DNA of 26,694 bases from a virus: positions 1 to 26,694 of the IMG/VR virus record IMGVR_UViG_3300030106_001964. One strand, given 5' to 3'. Each line of letters begins with the position of its first letter. Positions within the stretch are counted from its first letter, which is position 1. A program made the position numbers and the translations under genes. The notes below the pieces were generated by a model that saw only the letters and a program-made list of their open reading frames with translations, was not told the DNA's origin and did no database searches. Of the stretch, positions 1-7,763 are shown piece after piece.

Positions 1-333
1 AGACCTACACAATATACTGTTAAAAGAAATTTAGCTAATCCTAAAATATTTTTATATCCTGTACCAGATGCAACTGGTCTTATACAGGTAGAATTAATAC
101 GTAAAGTTCAAGATACAAATAAATCATTTCAACAAAATGCAGATGCTCCAGTAAGATTTTTACCTTGTCTTACTGCAGGTCTTGCATATTATATGGGATT
201 AAAAAGACCAGGTATACCACTTGAAAGAATTACATTATTAAAATCAAACTATGAAGAATTATTATTAAGAGCAATGGAAGAAGACAAAGAAAGAGCAAGT
301 ATTTATTTTAAACCTAAATTGAGAAGCGTTTAA
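1..333 (+). CDS. Head-tail adaptor/connector-like protein, C-terminal part (5' end outside window)
   Basis: The frame is open from the first base and ends in TAA at 331-333, giving 110 residues of a protein that began upstream. It has a helix-rich tail with the segments RFLPCLTAGLAYYMGLKRPG and YEELLLRAMEEDKERAS. That pattern is characteristic, from memory, of head-tail adaptor or connector proteins of marine podoviruses (the P22 gp4 / SU10-adaptor type of role, joining portal to tail). It sits directly before a tail gene block and a gp10-like hub, which suits that role. The stop overlaps the next start as TAATG, so the two genes are translationally coupled. The family call rests on recognition and position, not a search. 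Confidence 0.6.
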   Translation, partial: RPTQYTVKRNLANPKIFLYPVPDATGLIQVELIRKVQDTNKSFQQNADAPVRFLPCLTAGLAYYMGLKRPGIPLERITLLKSNYEELLLRAMEEDKERASIYFKPKLRSV

Positions 334-620
334 TGGCTACAGATAAAAATGCCAAAGCTATGTGTGATGAGTGTGGATTTGTTTATCCACTACGAGTAAT
401 GAGATTAAGTAGTTATGGTACATTAAGATGTCCACAATGTTTTGATGGTAGATATGATTTAAAAAATCATCCACAAAATAGAGTTCCAGATACAAGAGAT
501 GATCCAACAATTCAAAATGCTAGACCAGATGATGGTGGTAGAAATTTAGAGTGGCAACTTGCAGATATAACATGGAATGATATTCCAGAACCAGATGATA
601 GAAAATGGGGTACAGTATGA
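333..620 (+). CDS. Small zinc-ribbon virion-module protein
   Basis: This 95-residue protein has two Cys pairs, CDEC at residues 11-14 and CPQC at 33-36, separated by 18 residues. This is a classic treble-clef or zinc-ribbon spacing, so it very probably binds one zinc ion. The C-terminal half is polar and rich in Asp, Pro and Asn (NHPQNRVPDTRDDP, then PEPDDRKW) and looks extended. Similar short Cys4 proteins lie beside connector and tail genes in uncultured marine phages. It starts at the TAATG overlap with the adaptor gene and ends at an ATGA overlap with the fiber gene, so it belongs to the virion operon. Its exact role (structural, assembly or regulatory) cannot be read from sequence. Confidence 0.75.
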   Translation: MATDKNAKAMCDECGFVYPLRVMRLSSYGTLRCPQCFDGRYDLKNHPQNRVPDTRDDPTIQNARPDDGGRNLEWQLADITWNDIPEPDDRKWGTV

Positions 621-3217
621 GTGATTTAACAAATAAACTAATTAATGCTACATATAAAAAATTATTACAAGTTAGCACATCTGGTAATCTAGGTGTTCCA
701 ACAGCATTAACTAATGTACAAACAGGAGATGGATCTAATACAGCTTTACAAATTGCAACAAGTGCAGCACAGATTAATGGTACATTAAGTATTACAGATA
801 ATTTAGTTGTAGGAGGAAAATTTGGAGTATCAAGTGATGTTTCAATAACTGGTGATTTACAAGTATCAGACACAGTTTGTGCTTCAGCTTTTTATGGTGA
901 TGGTTCTAATCTTACAGGTGTTACTATGTCTATTGGTGGTAATATATCTGTAGGTAATGCAACAGTAGGTGGTAATCTTTATGTTAGTGGAACTACTACA
1001 GTTGTTGGAGCAACGCATTTACAAAGTTCATTAAGTGTTGCAGCAGGAGTTTCAATAGGTGGTGCTGTTAATTTATTATCAACAGTTACAGTAAGTGGTG
1101 CAGCAGGATTTTTAACAACAGCAAGAGTTTCTGGTAATACAACAATAGGTGGTACTTTAGATGTAGCAGGCAATACATCAATAGGTGGCACATCTAATAT
1201 AACAGGAAAAGCTGAATTTGAAGATGATGTATCAGTAAGTGGTAATGTTGCTATAGGTGGAACTACAACTATAACAGGTGCTGTATCATTAGGAAGCACA
1301 TTAGATGTTGCAGGTAATGCATCTGTATCTGGTAATTTAAACATAGGTGGTACAGCAACAATAGCCGGTAATGCTTCAGTAGGTGGTACATTAACTGTAG
1401 GGGGAGCAACACATCTTGCATCAACTTTAACAGTAGCAGGTAATACAACTCTTACTGGAACTCTTAATGTAGGAGGTGCTGTTAATCTTGCAAGTACATT
1501 AACAGTAACAAGTAATGTATCTATAGGTGGTACATCTAATATAACAGGAAAAGCTGAATTTGAAGATGATGTTTCTGTATCAGGTAATACTGCTATAGGT
1601 GGCACACTTGATGTAGGAGGTAATGTATCTCTAGGTGGTAATGTTACAATTAAAGGAGATGTTCATGTAAGTTCTAAAGTATGTGCTTCAGCATTCTTTG
1701 GAGATGGTTCTAATTTAACAGGTATAACTGCTTCAGTAGAAGGAAATATATCAGTTAATAATGCAACTATTGGAGGTAATCTTTATGTTGGTGGTACAGT
1801 TACTGTTGTAGGAAATGGAACATTTGATGGTGATGTTTCTGTATCTGGTGATATGAATATTGGAGGTCATACTACTATAGGAGGTGCAGTACAATTAAAT
1901 TCTACTTTAAGTGTTGCAGATGCTGCTCATTTTAAAGATAATGTTTCAGTAAGTGGTAATGTAGTAATAGGAGGTACAACAACAATAACAGGTGCAGTAT
2001 CTCTTGGCAGTACATTAGATGTTGCAGGAGATGTTTCAGTATCTGGTGATATAAATATAGGTGGACATGCTACTATAGCAGGTGCAGTTCAACTAGGTTC
2101 TACATTAAGTGTTGCAGGAGAAGCTCATTTAAAAGATGCAGTAAGTATAGGAACTACACTTGTTGTAGGAGGTAAAGCAGAGTTTGATAATGATGTATGT
2201 GTTTCAGGTAATACAGTTCTTGTAGGTGATTTAGCTGTAGGAGGAACTGCAACAGTTGTTGGAGCTGCCTCAATAGGTGGAGCTTTATCTGTTGGAGGTG
2301 CAGTAAATTTAGCATCAACATTAACAGTTGCTGGAAAAGCAGAATTTGATGGAGATGTATGTGTATCAGGTAATACAGCTTTAGTAGGTAATTTAACTGT
2401 AGGTGGTACATGTACAATAGTAGGTAATACTACTCTTACTGGTAATTTAGGTGTAGGTGGAACTGTAACAGTAGCAGGAGCAGTACATTTACAAGATGCA
2501 GTAAGTATAGCAAGTACATTAGTTGTTGGAGCTAAAGCTGATTTTGATGATGATGTTTGTGTATCTGGAAATACAGCTCTTATAGGTAATTTAACAGTTG
2601 GTGGTACAGCAACTATAACAGGTAATACAACTATAACTGGTAATTTAGGAGTAGGTGGAACCTTTAGAGTATCTACTAATACTTCATTAGAAGGAACATT
2701 AGTTGTTGGTGGTAAAGCAGAGTTTGATGGAGATGTATGTGTAAGTGGTAATACTCAATTAGTAGGCACTGCTAAAATTACAGGAGCAACAACTATAACA
2801 GGTAACTCTGGATTTTTAGGTACAGTAAGAGTATCAGGTAATACTTCATTAGAAGGACAATTACAATTAACTAAAAGTGCAGCAGCAGTTATTTGTGCAA
2901 CAGCTATTAATGGTATAACATCTGTATCATTAGATTTTGGTGCATGTCAAAACTTTTTTACATCAGTAACTGCAGCACATACGTTAGCACAACCTATAAA
3001 TTGTAGAACAGGACAAACAGGTAGTATTTTCTTACATCAACAAGGAGGTAGTGGTACAATGGCATATCATGCAGACTTTAAATTTATAGGTGGTACAGAT
3101 CCAACCATGTCAACAGCAGATGATGCAGTAGATAGATTAGATTATATTGTAGTATCTGCATCTAGTGATGGAGTTGGTGGAGATATTCAAATGATAATTT
3201 CACAGGCATACGCATAA
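617..3217 (+). CDS. Giant hexapeptide-repeat tail fiber (beta-helix-like)
   Basis: I chose the ATG at 617 (866 aa), which overlaps the upstream stop as ATGA, over the in-frame ATG at 605. Residues 1-55 are non-repetitive. From about 58 to 760 the protein is an almost uninterrupted run of six-residue units such as TLDVAG, NTSIGG, TSNITG and DVSVSG, with a hydrophobic residue at unit position 4 and Gly/Ser at 5-6. That is the signature of a beta-solenoid with six residues per face. Two copies of a VCASAF-x-GDGSNLTG module (87-101 and 355-369) interrupt it. KAEFD-x-DVCVSGN units begin at about 520, 574, 640 and 700. The last ~100 residues form a distinct domain with INCRTGQTG and a related copy in the 307-aa fiber. 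It is most likely a trimeric receptor-binding fiber; this role is inferred. Confidence 0.85.
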   Translation: MSDLTNKLINATYKKLLQVSTSGNLGVPTALTNVQTGDGSNTALQIATSAAQINGTLSITDNLVVGGKFGVSSDVSITGDLQVSDTVCASAFYGDGSNLTGVTMSIGGNISVGNATVGGNLYVSGTTTVVGATHLQSSLSVAAGVSIGGAVNLLSTVTVSGAAGFLTTARVSGNTTIGGTLDVAGNTSIGGTSNITGKAEFEDDVSVSGNVAIGGTTTITGAVSLGSTLDVAGNASVSGNLNIGGTATIAGNASVGGTLTVGGATHLASTLTVAGNTTLTGTLNVGGAVNLASTLTVTSNVSIGGTSNITGKAEFEDDVSVSGNTAIGGTLDVGGNVSLGGNVTIKGDVHVSSKVCASAFFGDGSNLTGITASVEGNISVNNATIGGNLYVGGTVTVVGNGTFDGDVSVSGDMNIGGHTTIGGAVQLNSTLSVADAAHFKDNVSVSGNVVIGGTTTITGAVSLGSTLDVAGDVSVSGDINIGGHATIAGAVQLGSTLSVAGEAHLKDAVSIGTTLVVGGKAEFDNDVCVSGNTVLVGDLAVGGTATVVGAASIGGALSVGGAVNLASTLTVAGKAEFDGDVCVSGNTALVGNLTVGGTCTIVGNTTLTGNLGVGGTVTVAGAVHLQDAVSIASTLVVGAKADFDDDVCVSGNTALIGNLTVGGTATITGNTTITGNLGVGGTFRVSTNTSLEGTLVVGGKAEFDGDVCVSGNTQLVGTAKITGATTITGNSGFLGTVRVSGNTSLEGQLQLTKSAAAVICATAINGITSVSLDFGACQNFFTSVTAAHTLAQPINCRTGQTGSIFLHQQGGSGTMAYHADFKFIGGTDPTMSTADDAVDRLDYIVVSASSDGVGGDIQMIISQAYA
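1190..1572 (+). repeat. 41-bp perfect direct repeat within the fiber gene
   Basis: Positions 1190-1230 and 1532-1572 carry the same 41 bases, encoding the segment TSNITGKAEFEDDV in both places. The identity extends further upstream with a single mismatch in the glycine codon. The copies are 342 bp apart, exactly 19 units of 18 bp, so duplication or recombination between them would keep the hexapeptide register. Most other units share protein sequence but differ in synonymous codons, so this pair is unusually recent or conserved. The span given covers both copies and the DNA between them. Confidence 0.85.
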
Positions 3218-4023
3218 TGGGAGTATTTCAAAATCATTTAATGGGAGCAGCAGCTGCAGCAGCAGCAGGTGGTGGAGCATTTTATTCTTATCAAATAGAA
3301 CAAAGCTGTAGATTTGATAGAGGTAGTAGTTCTCATTTACATTGGTCGCCTAGTTCTTCACCTTCTAGTAATAAAATATTTACTCTATCATGTTGGGTAA
3401 AAAGAAGTGGTCAAGGTAATGCAGTAGAAACTATTATAGGTGCTGATGATAGTAGTTCAGGTCAATATAATGTGTTAGTTTTTCAATCAGGAACAAGCGA
3501 AAAATTAACTTTTCAATTAGCTGGAGGTGGAGCTAATACCTATTTAGCAACTAATAATAGTTTTAGAGATACTGGTGGTTTTAATCATATAGTGTGGAGA
3601 GTAGACACTACAGATTCAACAGCTGGAAGTAGAAATAGATTATATTTAAATGGAGAACTGCAAACTACTGGAGATGGTAGTAACCCAAGTCAAGATGCTA
3701 CATTAGATTGGAATAGTAATGCAGAACAGCAATTTGTAGGAATATTTGGAGATGGAAGCAGTCATGCTTTTGATGGATATTTAGCAGAAGTTATAAATTG
3801 TGATGGACAATCGTATGCACCTTCACAGTTTGGTGAAACTAAAAATGGTGTGTGGATTCCAAAAGACCCAAGTGGTACAACATTTGGTACTAATGGTTTT
3901 CATCTTAAATTTGAAAATGCAAGTGACCTTGGAAATGATTCGAGTGGAAACAATAATGATTTAACAGCAAGTGGACTTGGAACAGATCATCAAGTTCTTG
4001 ATAGTCCAACATTTGGGAGTTAA
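3217..4023 (+). CDS. LamG/concanavalin-type lectin-like tail protein
   Basis: This 268-aa protein starts at a TAATG overlap with the giant fiber gene. Residues 10-20 are an Ala/Gly-rich linker (GAAAAAAAGGG), followed by IEQSCRFDRGSS. From about 50 to 240 it has LamG/jelly-roll features: FTLSCWVKR, an internal sheet with HIVWRVDTT, RLYLNGEL and FDGYLAEVINCDG. This fold binds carbohydrate, so a receptor-recognition role on the tail is likely. In related marine phages, as I recall them, this domain runs straight on into the SPRY-like part that here is a separate downstream gene. The protein ends with LDSPTFGS exactly where such fusions would continue. An internal ATG at 3241 is an alternative start. 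Confidence 0.75.
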   Translation: MGVFQNHLMGAAAAAAAGGGAFYSYQIEQSCRFDRGSSSHLHWSPSSSPSSNKIFTLSCWVKRSGQGNAVETIIGADDSSSGQYNVLVFQSGTSEKLTFQLAGGGANTYLATNNSFRDTGGFNHIVWRVDTTDSTAGSRNRLYLNGELQTTGDGSNPSQDATLDWNSNAEQQFVGIFGDGSSHAFDGYLAEVINCDGQSYAPSQFGETKNGVWIPKDPSGTTFGTNGFHLKFENASDLGNDSSGNNNDLTASGLGTDHQVLDSPTFGS

Positions 4024-4028
4024 TTAAT

Positions 4029-5792
4029 ATGGCAAGTAGTGGAAATTTTTGTACGTGGAATCCTTTAAATTGTAGTTCTAGTTTAAAATTTAATACAGGA
4101 AATTTAAGTACAGACCAAGATACAAATAATTGGATGACTATGTTTGGAACTATGGGTGTTAAATCTGGAAAATGGTATTGGGAATCATATCAAAATGCTA
4201 ATAATGCTAATAATGCTTTTGCTACAGGAATACAAGAAACAGAATTTGGAAATGATGGTAGTTTATGGACAGGTAGTGGAAAGTATATAGGAAGAGGAGT
4301 AAGTACATATGGATATAGTTATGCAATATATACTAATGCTCCTACTTATTCTGCAAAAAGACATAATGATACACAAACAGATACTGATTTAAGTGCAGGA
4401 ACAAGTGGAGATATATATCAATTAGCTGTTGATTTAGATAATGGAAAAATATGGTTTGGTAAAAATAATACATGGGCAGATTCAGGAGACCCTGCTAATG
4501 GAACTAATGAAGCATACTCTAGTATACCTACACGAACATATGTACCTGCTTCAACAACTTGGAATAGTAGTGGTTCAGATAATTTTATTCATAATTTTGG
4601 ACAAGATTCTACATTTGGTGGAGCTGTAACTGCAGGAAGTAATGCAGATGGAAATGGATATGGTGATTTCAAGTATTCACCACCATCAGAATTTTTAGCT
4701 TTATGTACAGCTAATCTTCCAATTAGTGAAAATATAGACCCTGCAGAAACTGATGACAATTATCCTGCTAAAAACTTTAATGCAGTTCTTTATACTGGTA
4801 ATGCTAGTACAAATGCAATAAGTGGATTAGGTTTTCAACCTGATTTATTTTGGTTTAATAGAAGAAGCAATTCAGGAACTTATGGTAATGGAATTGTTGA
4901 TTCTAGTAGAGGAGCAGGTTTAGGATTATATCCTAATAGAGCAGATGCTGATACAACTTTTACAAGTGATTTTGATTCTTTTGATAGTGATGGATTTACA
5001 TTAAATGCAGGTTCTTCAGCTAATATAAATAATAGTGGGCAAACTTTTGTTGCGTGGTGTTGGAAAGCTAATGGAGGAACAACTACAAGTTTTACAGCAA
5101 GTGGAGATAGATTAGCAGGAACATATCAGGCTAATACAAATAGTAAGTTTTCAATTATTACTTATACAGGTAATGCTACTGCAGATGCAGAAGTTTTACA
5201 TGGACTTGGAACTACACCTAATTTTATTATTTATAAAGCTAGAAGTAATACTCATTGGTGGGGTATATATCTTAAATCTGGTGGAACAGTTCATACTGGC
5301 TATGATAGTTTATTATATTTAAATTCTAGTAATGCTGTAGCAAGTAGTCAAGCTGTAAATATAGCACCTGATTCAACTAAAATAGTTTTTTCAGGAAATG
5401 AACAAATTAATACTAATGCTGCTACTTATGTTATGTATGCTTGGGCAGATAATGAAATGCAAAAGTTTGGAAAATATGAAGGTAATGGAGATGCTAATGG
5501 AGCATTTGTATATACAGGATTTAGACCAAGAATGTTAATACTCAAAGATTTAGATGATAGTGAAAACTGGGTTCAGTTTGATTCAGCAAGAAATACTTTT
5601 AATCCTGTTGATAAAGGTGTATTTCCTAATTCTACTGCAGCAGAAACAACTGGCTCTGGTAGTGGTTTTGATGTAGATTTTCTATCCAATGGTTTTAAAT
5701 TAAGATGTACTCACGATAATATGAATGGTTCATCAACTTATGTCTATGCTTGTTGGGGTGACGTGCCCTTTAAGTACAATAACACTTTTTAA
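4029..5792 (+). CDS. SPRY-like tail fiber protein with three C-terminal YTGN repeats
   Basis: A Shine-Dalgarno GGGAG lies at 4015-4019, inside the end of the previous gene, 9 nt before this ATG. Residues 1-200 resemble a SPRY/B30.2-type sandwich: TMGVKSGKWYWE at 41-52 and LAVDLDNGKIWFGKNNTW at 132-149. The rest is three copies of one ~100-residue domain, at about 249-347, 373-475 and 480-577. Each begins with a YTGN or YTG strand, then a G(F/T)xP motif with a hydrophobic strand, and ends near a Trp-rich strand (VAWCWK, MYAWADN, YACWGD). I associate this repeat with DUF7483-type domains of marine phage fibers. The frame differs from the upstream lectin-like gene, so this is a separate chain. 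It probably acts in host recognition together with that protein. Confidence 0.75.
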   Translation: MASSGNFCTWNPLNCSSSLKFNTGNLSTDQDTNNWMTMFGTMGVKSGKWYWESYQNANNANNAFATGIQETEFGNDGSLWTGSGKYIGRGVSTYGYSYAIYTNAPTYSAKRHNDTQTDTDLSAGTSGDIYQLAVDLDNGKIWFGKNNTWADSGDPANGTNEAYSSIPTRTYVPASTTWNSSGSDNFIHNFGQDSTFGGAVTAGSNADGNGYGDFKYSPPSEFLALCTANLPISENIDPAETDDNYPAKNFNAVLYTGNASTNAISGLGFQPDLFWFNRRSNSGTYGNGIVDSSRGAGLGLYPNRADADTTFTSDFDSFDSDGFTLNAGSSANINNSGQTFVAWCWKANGGTTTSFTASGDRLAGTYQANTNSKFSIITYTGNATADAEVLHGLGTTPNFIIYKARSNTHWWGIYLKSGGTVHTGYDSLLYLNSSNAVASSQAVNIAPDSTKIVFSGNEQINTNAATYVMYAWADNEMQKFGKYEGNGDANGAFVYTGFRPRMLILKDLDDSENWVQFDSARNTFNPVDKGVFPNSTAAETTGSGSGFDVDFLSNGFKLRCTHDNMNGSSTYVYACWGDVPFKYNNTF

Positions 5793-5807
5793 AGGAGATA
5801 AAATAAT

Positions 5808-6446
5808 ATGTGGGCTTATATAAAGGATAATAAAATAGAACAAATCTATCAAAGACCAAAATCTATTATGTTAAATAATGTTCGTTATCCATCTAATATG
5901 TTTACTAAATATACAAATACAGAAAAAGAAGCTATAGGAATATATCCTGTCGAAGATAGTGGTACAAAAGGAGATGATAAATTTGAATATACTTCACAAG
6001 CTACATATACTTGGAGTGCTTCTAATAAAAAGGTAACAACATCTTATACTATAACAGCAAAGTCTTTAGTTGATGTAGAAAATAAAGATGATTCTGGTAA
6101 TAATATATTAGATTATAAAGGTAATAAAACTTATACTTATGGTTTAAAAACACTAGCTAAAGAAAAAGCTAAACAACAAGCTAATAATTATATATCTAGA
6201 TTTAACTGGTTAGTAGAACGATTAGCTTATGATAGTAGTAAAACTATACCAAGTGCTGTTACAACATATGTAGCAGCTATTAGAACTGATTGTGCTAACA
6301 TTGAAACAGCAATAGATAATGCTAGTGATATGACAGCTTTTAAAAAATTATATATATGGGAATACAATAGTGATGGAAGTATAAAAACTATTGCACCTAT
6401 AGAAAACTGGAGTGATGATTATGACGTTCAAACGTACATTAGATAG
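5808..6446 (+). CDS. Putative tail-fiber assembly/chaperone-like protein
   Basis: This 212-aa protein has a clear AAAGGAG ribosome-binding site starting at about 5792. The N-terminus (MWAYIKDNKIEQIYQRP, then VRYPSNMFTKYTNTEKEAIGIYPV) follows the pattern of marine phage fiber-associated proteins, where a short beta region naming a position or step precedes a helical region. Residues 120-190 are helical (TLAKEKAKQQANNYISRFNW). The end is acidic and aromatic (IENWSDDYDVQTYIR). Such genes usually lie just after the adhesin they help to fold, which fits here. It could instead be a small structural protein. The function is inferred from context and general resemblance. Confidence 0.55.
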   Translation: MWAYIKDNKIEQIYQRPKSIMLNNVRYPSNMFTKYTNTEKEAIGIYPVEDSGTKGDDKFEYTSQATYTWSASNKKVTTSYTITAKSLVDVENKDDSGNNILDYKGNKTYTYGLKTLAKEKAKQQANNYISRFNWLVERLAYDSSKTIPSAVTTYVAAIRTDCANIETAIDNASDMTAFKKLYIWEYNSDGSIKTIAPIENWSDDYDVQTYIR

Positions 6447-6525
6447 ATATAAAAGAAAAATAAAAAAATTATATATAAAAATTAAAAAAAGATTATTTGG
6501 TAAACTTTGCAAGTGTGACGATTAA
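6421..6525 (+). CDS. 34-aa very basic mini-protein with C-terminal CKCDD
   Basis: An ATG at 6421 opens a 34-codon frame ending at TAA 6523-6525. It overlaps the preceding gene by 26 bp and the next start by one base (TAATG). The product is extremely Lys/Arg-rich (RYKRKIKKLYIKIKKRL) and ends LFGKLCKCDD, with two closely spaced cysteines. Its position exactly fills the gap between two genes and couples to the next one, which favours a real gene. It could bind nucleic acid or a membrane; no family is assigned. Low-complexity AT-rich sequence could also produce such a frame by chance. Confidence 0.5.
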   Translation: MTFKRTLDRYKRKIKKLYIKIKKRLFGKLCKCDD

Positions 6526-6827
6526 TGAAATATATATTATTAAGTTTATTTTTATTTATTATATTTTGTCAAAATAGTTTTAGTCAAAGTAAATTTTTTC
6601 AAAAAAAAATGATGCACTTTTATACTTGTGCAGAAAGAAATGTTGCTCTTAATGATCTAACACAAAGATTACAATATAGTAGAAAAGCTCTTTCAATTAC
6701 TACAACAAATGAAGCTTTAGAATTATATATGAATTCTAATAATACAGAATGGTTAATAATGATTACAGGAACTAATAATATAACATGTGGTCTTATAGGT
6801 GGAGAACAAGAATTTATATTTGAATAG
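6525..6827 (+). CDS. Small secreted protein with signal peptide
   Basis: This 100-aa protein begins with a textbook Sec signal (MKYILLSLFLFIIFCQNSFS, cleavage plausible around SFS-QSK), so the mature ~80 residues should be periplasmic. Two further cysteines, in YTCAERN and NNITCGLI, are placed for a disulfide. The pattern Cys...AL...L...NEALELY...EWLIMITGTNNITCGLIGGEQ resembles a family of small exported proteins shared by alphaproteobacteria and marine phages, function unknown to me. No lipobox is evident. It sits among tail genes although exported proteins are not needed for tail assembly, so it may act on the infected cell (envelope or exclusion). The stop leads into AGGAG before the next gene. 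Confidence 0.7.
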   Translation: MKYILLSLFLFIIFCQNSFSQSKFFQKKMMHFYTCAERNVALNDLTQRLQYSRKALSITTTNEALELYMNSNNTEWLIMITGTNNITCGLIGGEQEFIFE

Positions 6828-6836
6828 GAGAATAAT

Positions 6837-7760
6837 ATGGCATCAACATATACAAGTAGAATAAGATTAAATAAACAAGGTGATGGAGATAATCCTAACT
6901 CATGGGGTACTGTATTAAATGATGGTGTAATAAGTTTGGTAGATGATGCTATTGCAGCATATACAACTATCTCAATAGGTTCAGCAGCAACTGTTACATT
7001 ATCTGCAGTAAATGGGGGATCAGATACAGCTAGATCTGCATTTCTTGAAGTAAAAGGTTCTGTAGGTGGAACTAATACTACAATAACATTAGAAATTCCA
7101 GGTAATTCAAAAAGTTATGTAATTAATAATAAAGTATCTGCTAATACTACAGCTAGTGATATTGTTAAAATAAAAACTGCAAGTGGTCAGGGATATGATA
7201 TTCCTTTTGGTGCAGTTGGCCTTGTTATTTGTGATGGTACAAGTGTATTTGCTACTAATACAAAAGGTCTTGGTTTTGGTACAGCAGCTTCTGCAGATAT
7301 AGGAACAGCTGGAGAAAATGTACCTAAAGTATCTGTAGCAGATTTACGATATGTAAGAACTTCAACAACAACAGATACAACTATTAGAGGTAATATAACT
7401 TATGAAGCAGGTTCTTTAAAAATAGGAACATCAGCTAGAGCTTATAATCCTATAGTAACTGTAACAGATGCTGCATGTATAAGTGTAAACTTTGCATTAG
7501 GTAATAACTTTTTAGTTACACTTGCTGGCAATAGAACATTAAAAGCTCCTGCTAATTGTACTGCAGGTCAAACAGGAAACTTTTATGTAATACAAGATAG
7601 TACAGGTTCACGTACATTATCTTATAATTCAGCATGGCAGTTTGTATCTGCAGCAGCACCTACATTAAGTACAGGTGCAAGTGATGTAGATATATTAGTA
7701 TATAGTGCAAGGAGTGCAACGACTATAGATTCAGTATTATTAAAAAACTTTGATAGGTGA
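6837..7760 (+). CDS. Tail fiber-like protein sharing a C-terminal domain with the giant fiber
   Basis: This 307-aa protein has a strong AGGAG site 6 nt upstream. The N-terminus (TYTSRIRLNKQGDGDNPNSWG, then LNDGVISLVDDAIAAYTTI) is the typical beginning of a widespread marine phage fiber or virion-surface protein. It is followed by beta-rich sequence to about residue 190. Residues 206-307 (CISVNFALGNNFLVTLAGN, then CTAGQTGNFYVIQDSTGSRT, PTLSTGASDVDIL) match the end of the 866-aa fiber in order and spacing, including the Cys-x-(T/A)-GQTG motif. It is likely a second adhesin or an attachment partner of the fibers. It lies 3 bp before the hub gene, consistent with a tail role. Confidence 0.7.
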   Translation: MASTYTSRIRLNKQGDGDNPNSWGTVLNDGVISLVDDAIAAYTTISIGSAATVTLSAVNGGSDTARSAFLEVKGSVGGTNTTITLEIPGNSKSYVINNKVSANTTASDIVKIKTASGQGYDIPFGAVGLVICDGTSVFATNTKGLGFGTAASADIGTAGENVPKVSVADLRYVRTSTTTDTTIRGNITYEAGSLKIGTSARAYNPIVTVTDAACISVNFALGNNFLVTLAGNRTLKAPANCTAGQTGNFYVIQDSTGSRTLSYNSAWQFVSAAAPTLSTGASDVDILVYSARSATTIDSVLLKNFDR

Positions 7761-7763
7761 TAA

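Noticed and set aside
979-1605. 208-aa minus-strand frame inside the fiber gene (also 2154-2417 and 520-873)
   Set aside because: Antisense frames created by the repetitive codons of the fiber; low-complexity Val/Pro or Leu-rich products with no gene-like context.
617-3000. 18-bp periodic repeats that superficially look like a tandem array or CRISPR-like locus
   Set aside because: The period follows codons in a single open frame, with no constant repeat and variable spacer; it encodes hexapeptide protein repeats.
4005-4040. Programmed ribosomal frameshift joining the LamG-like and SPRY-like genes
   Set aside because: No slippery heptamer or following hairpin is visible, and a well-placed GGGAG supports independent initiation at 4029.
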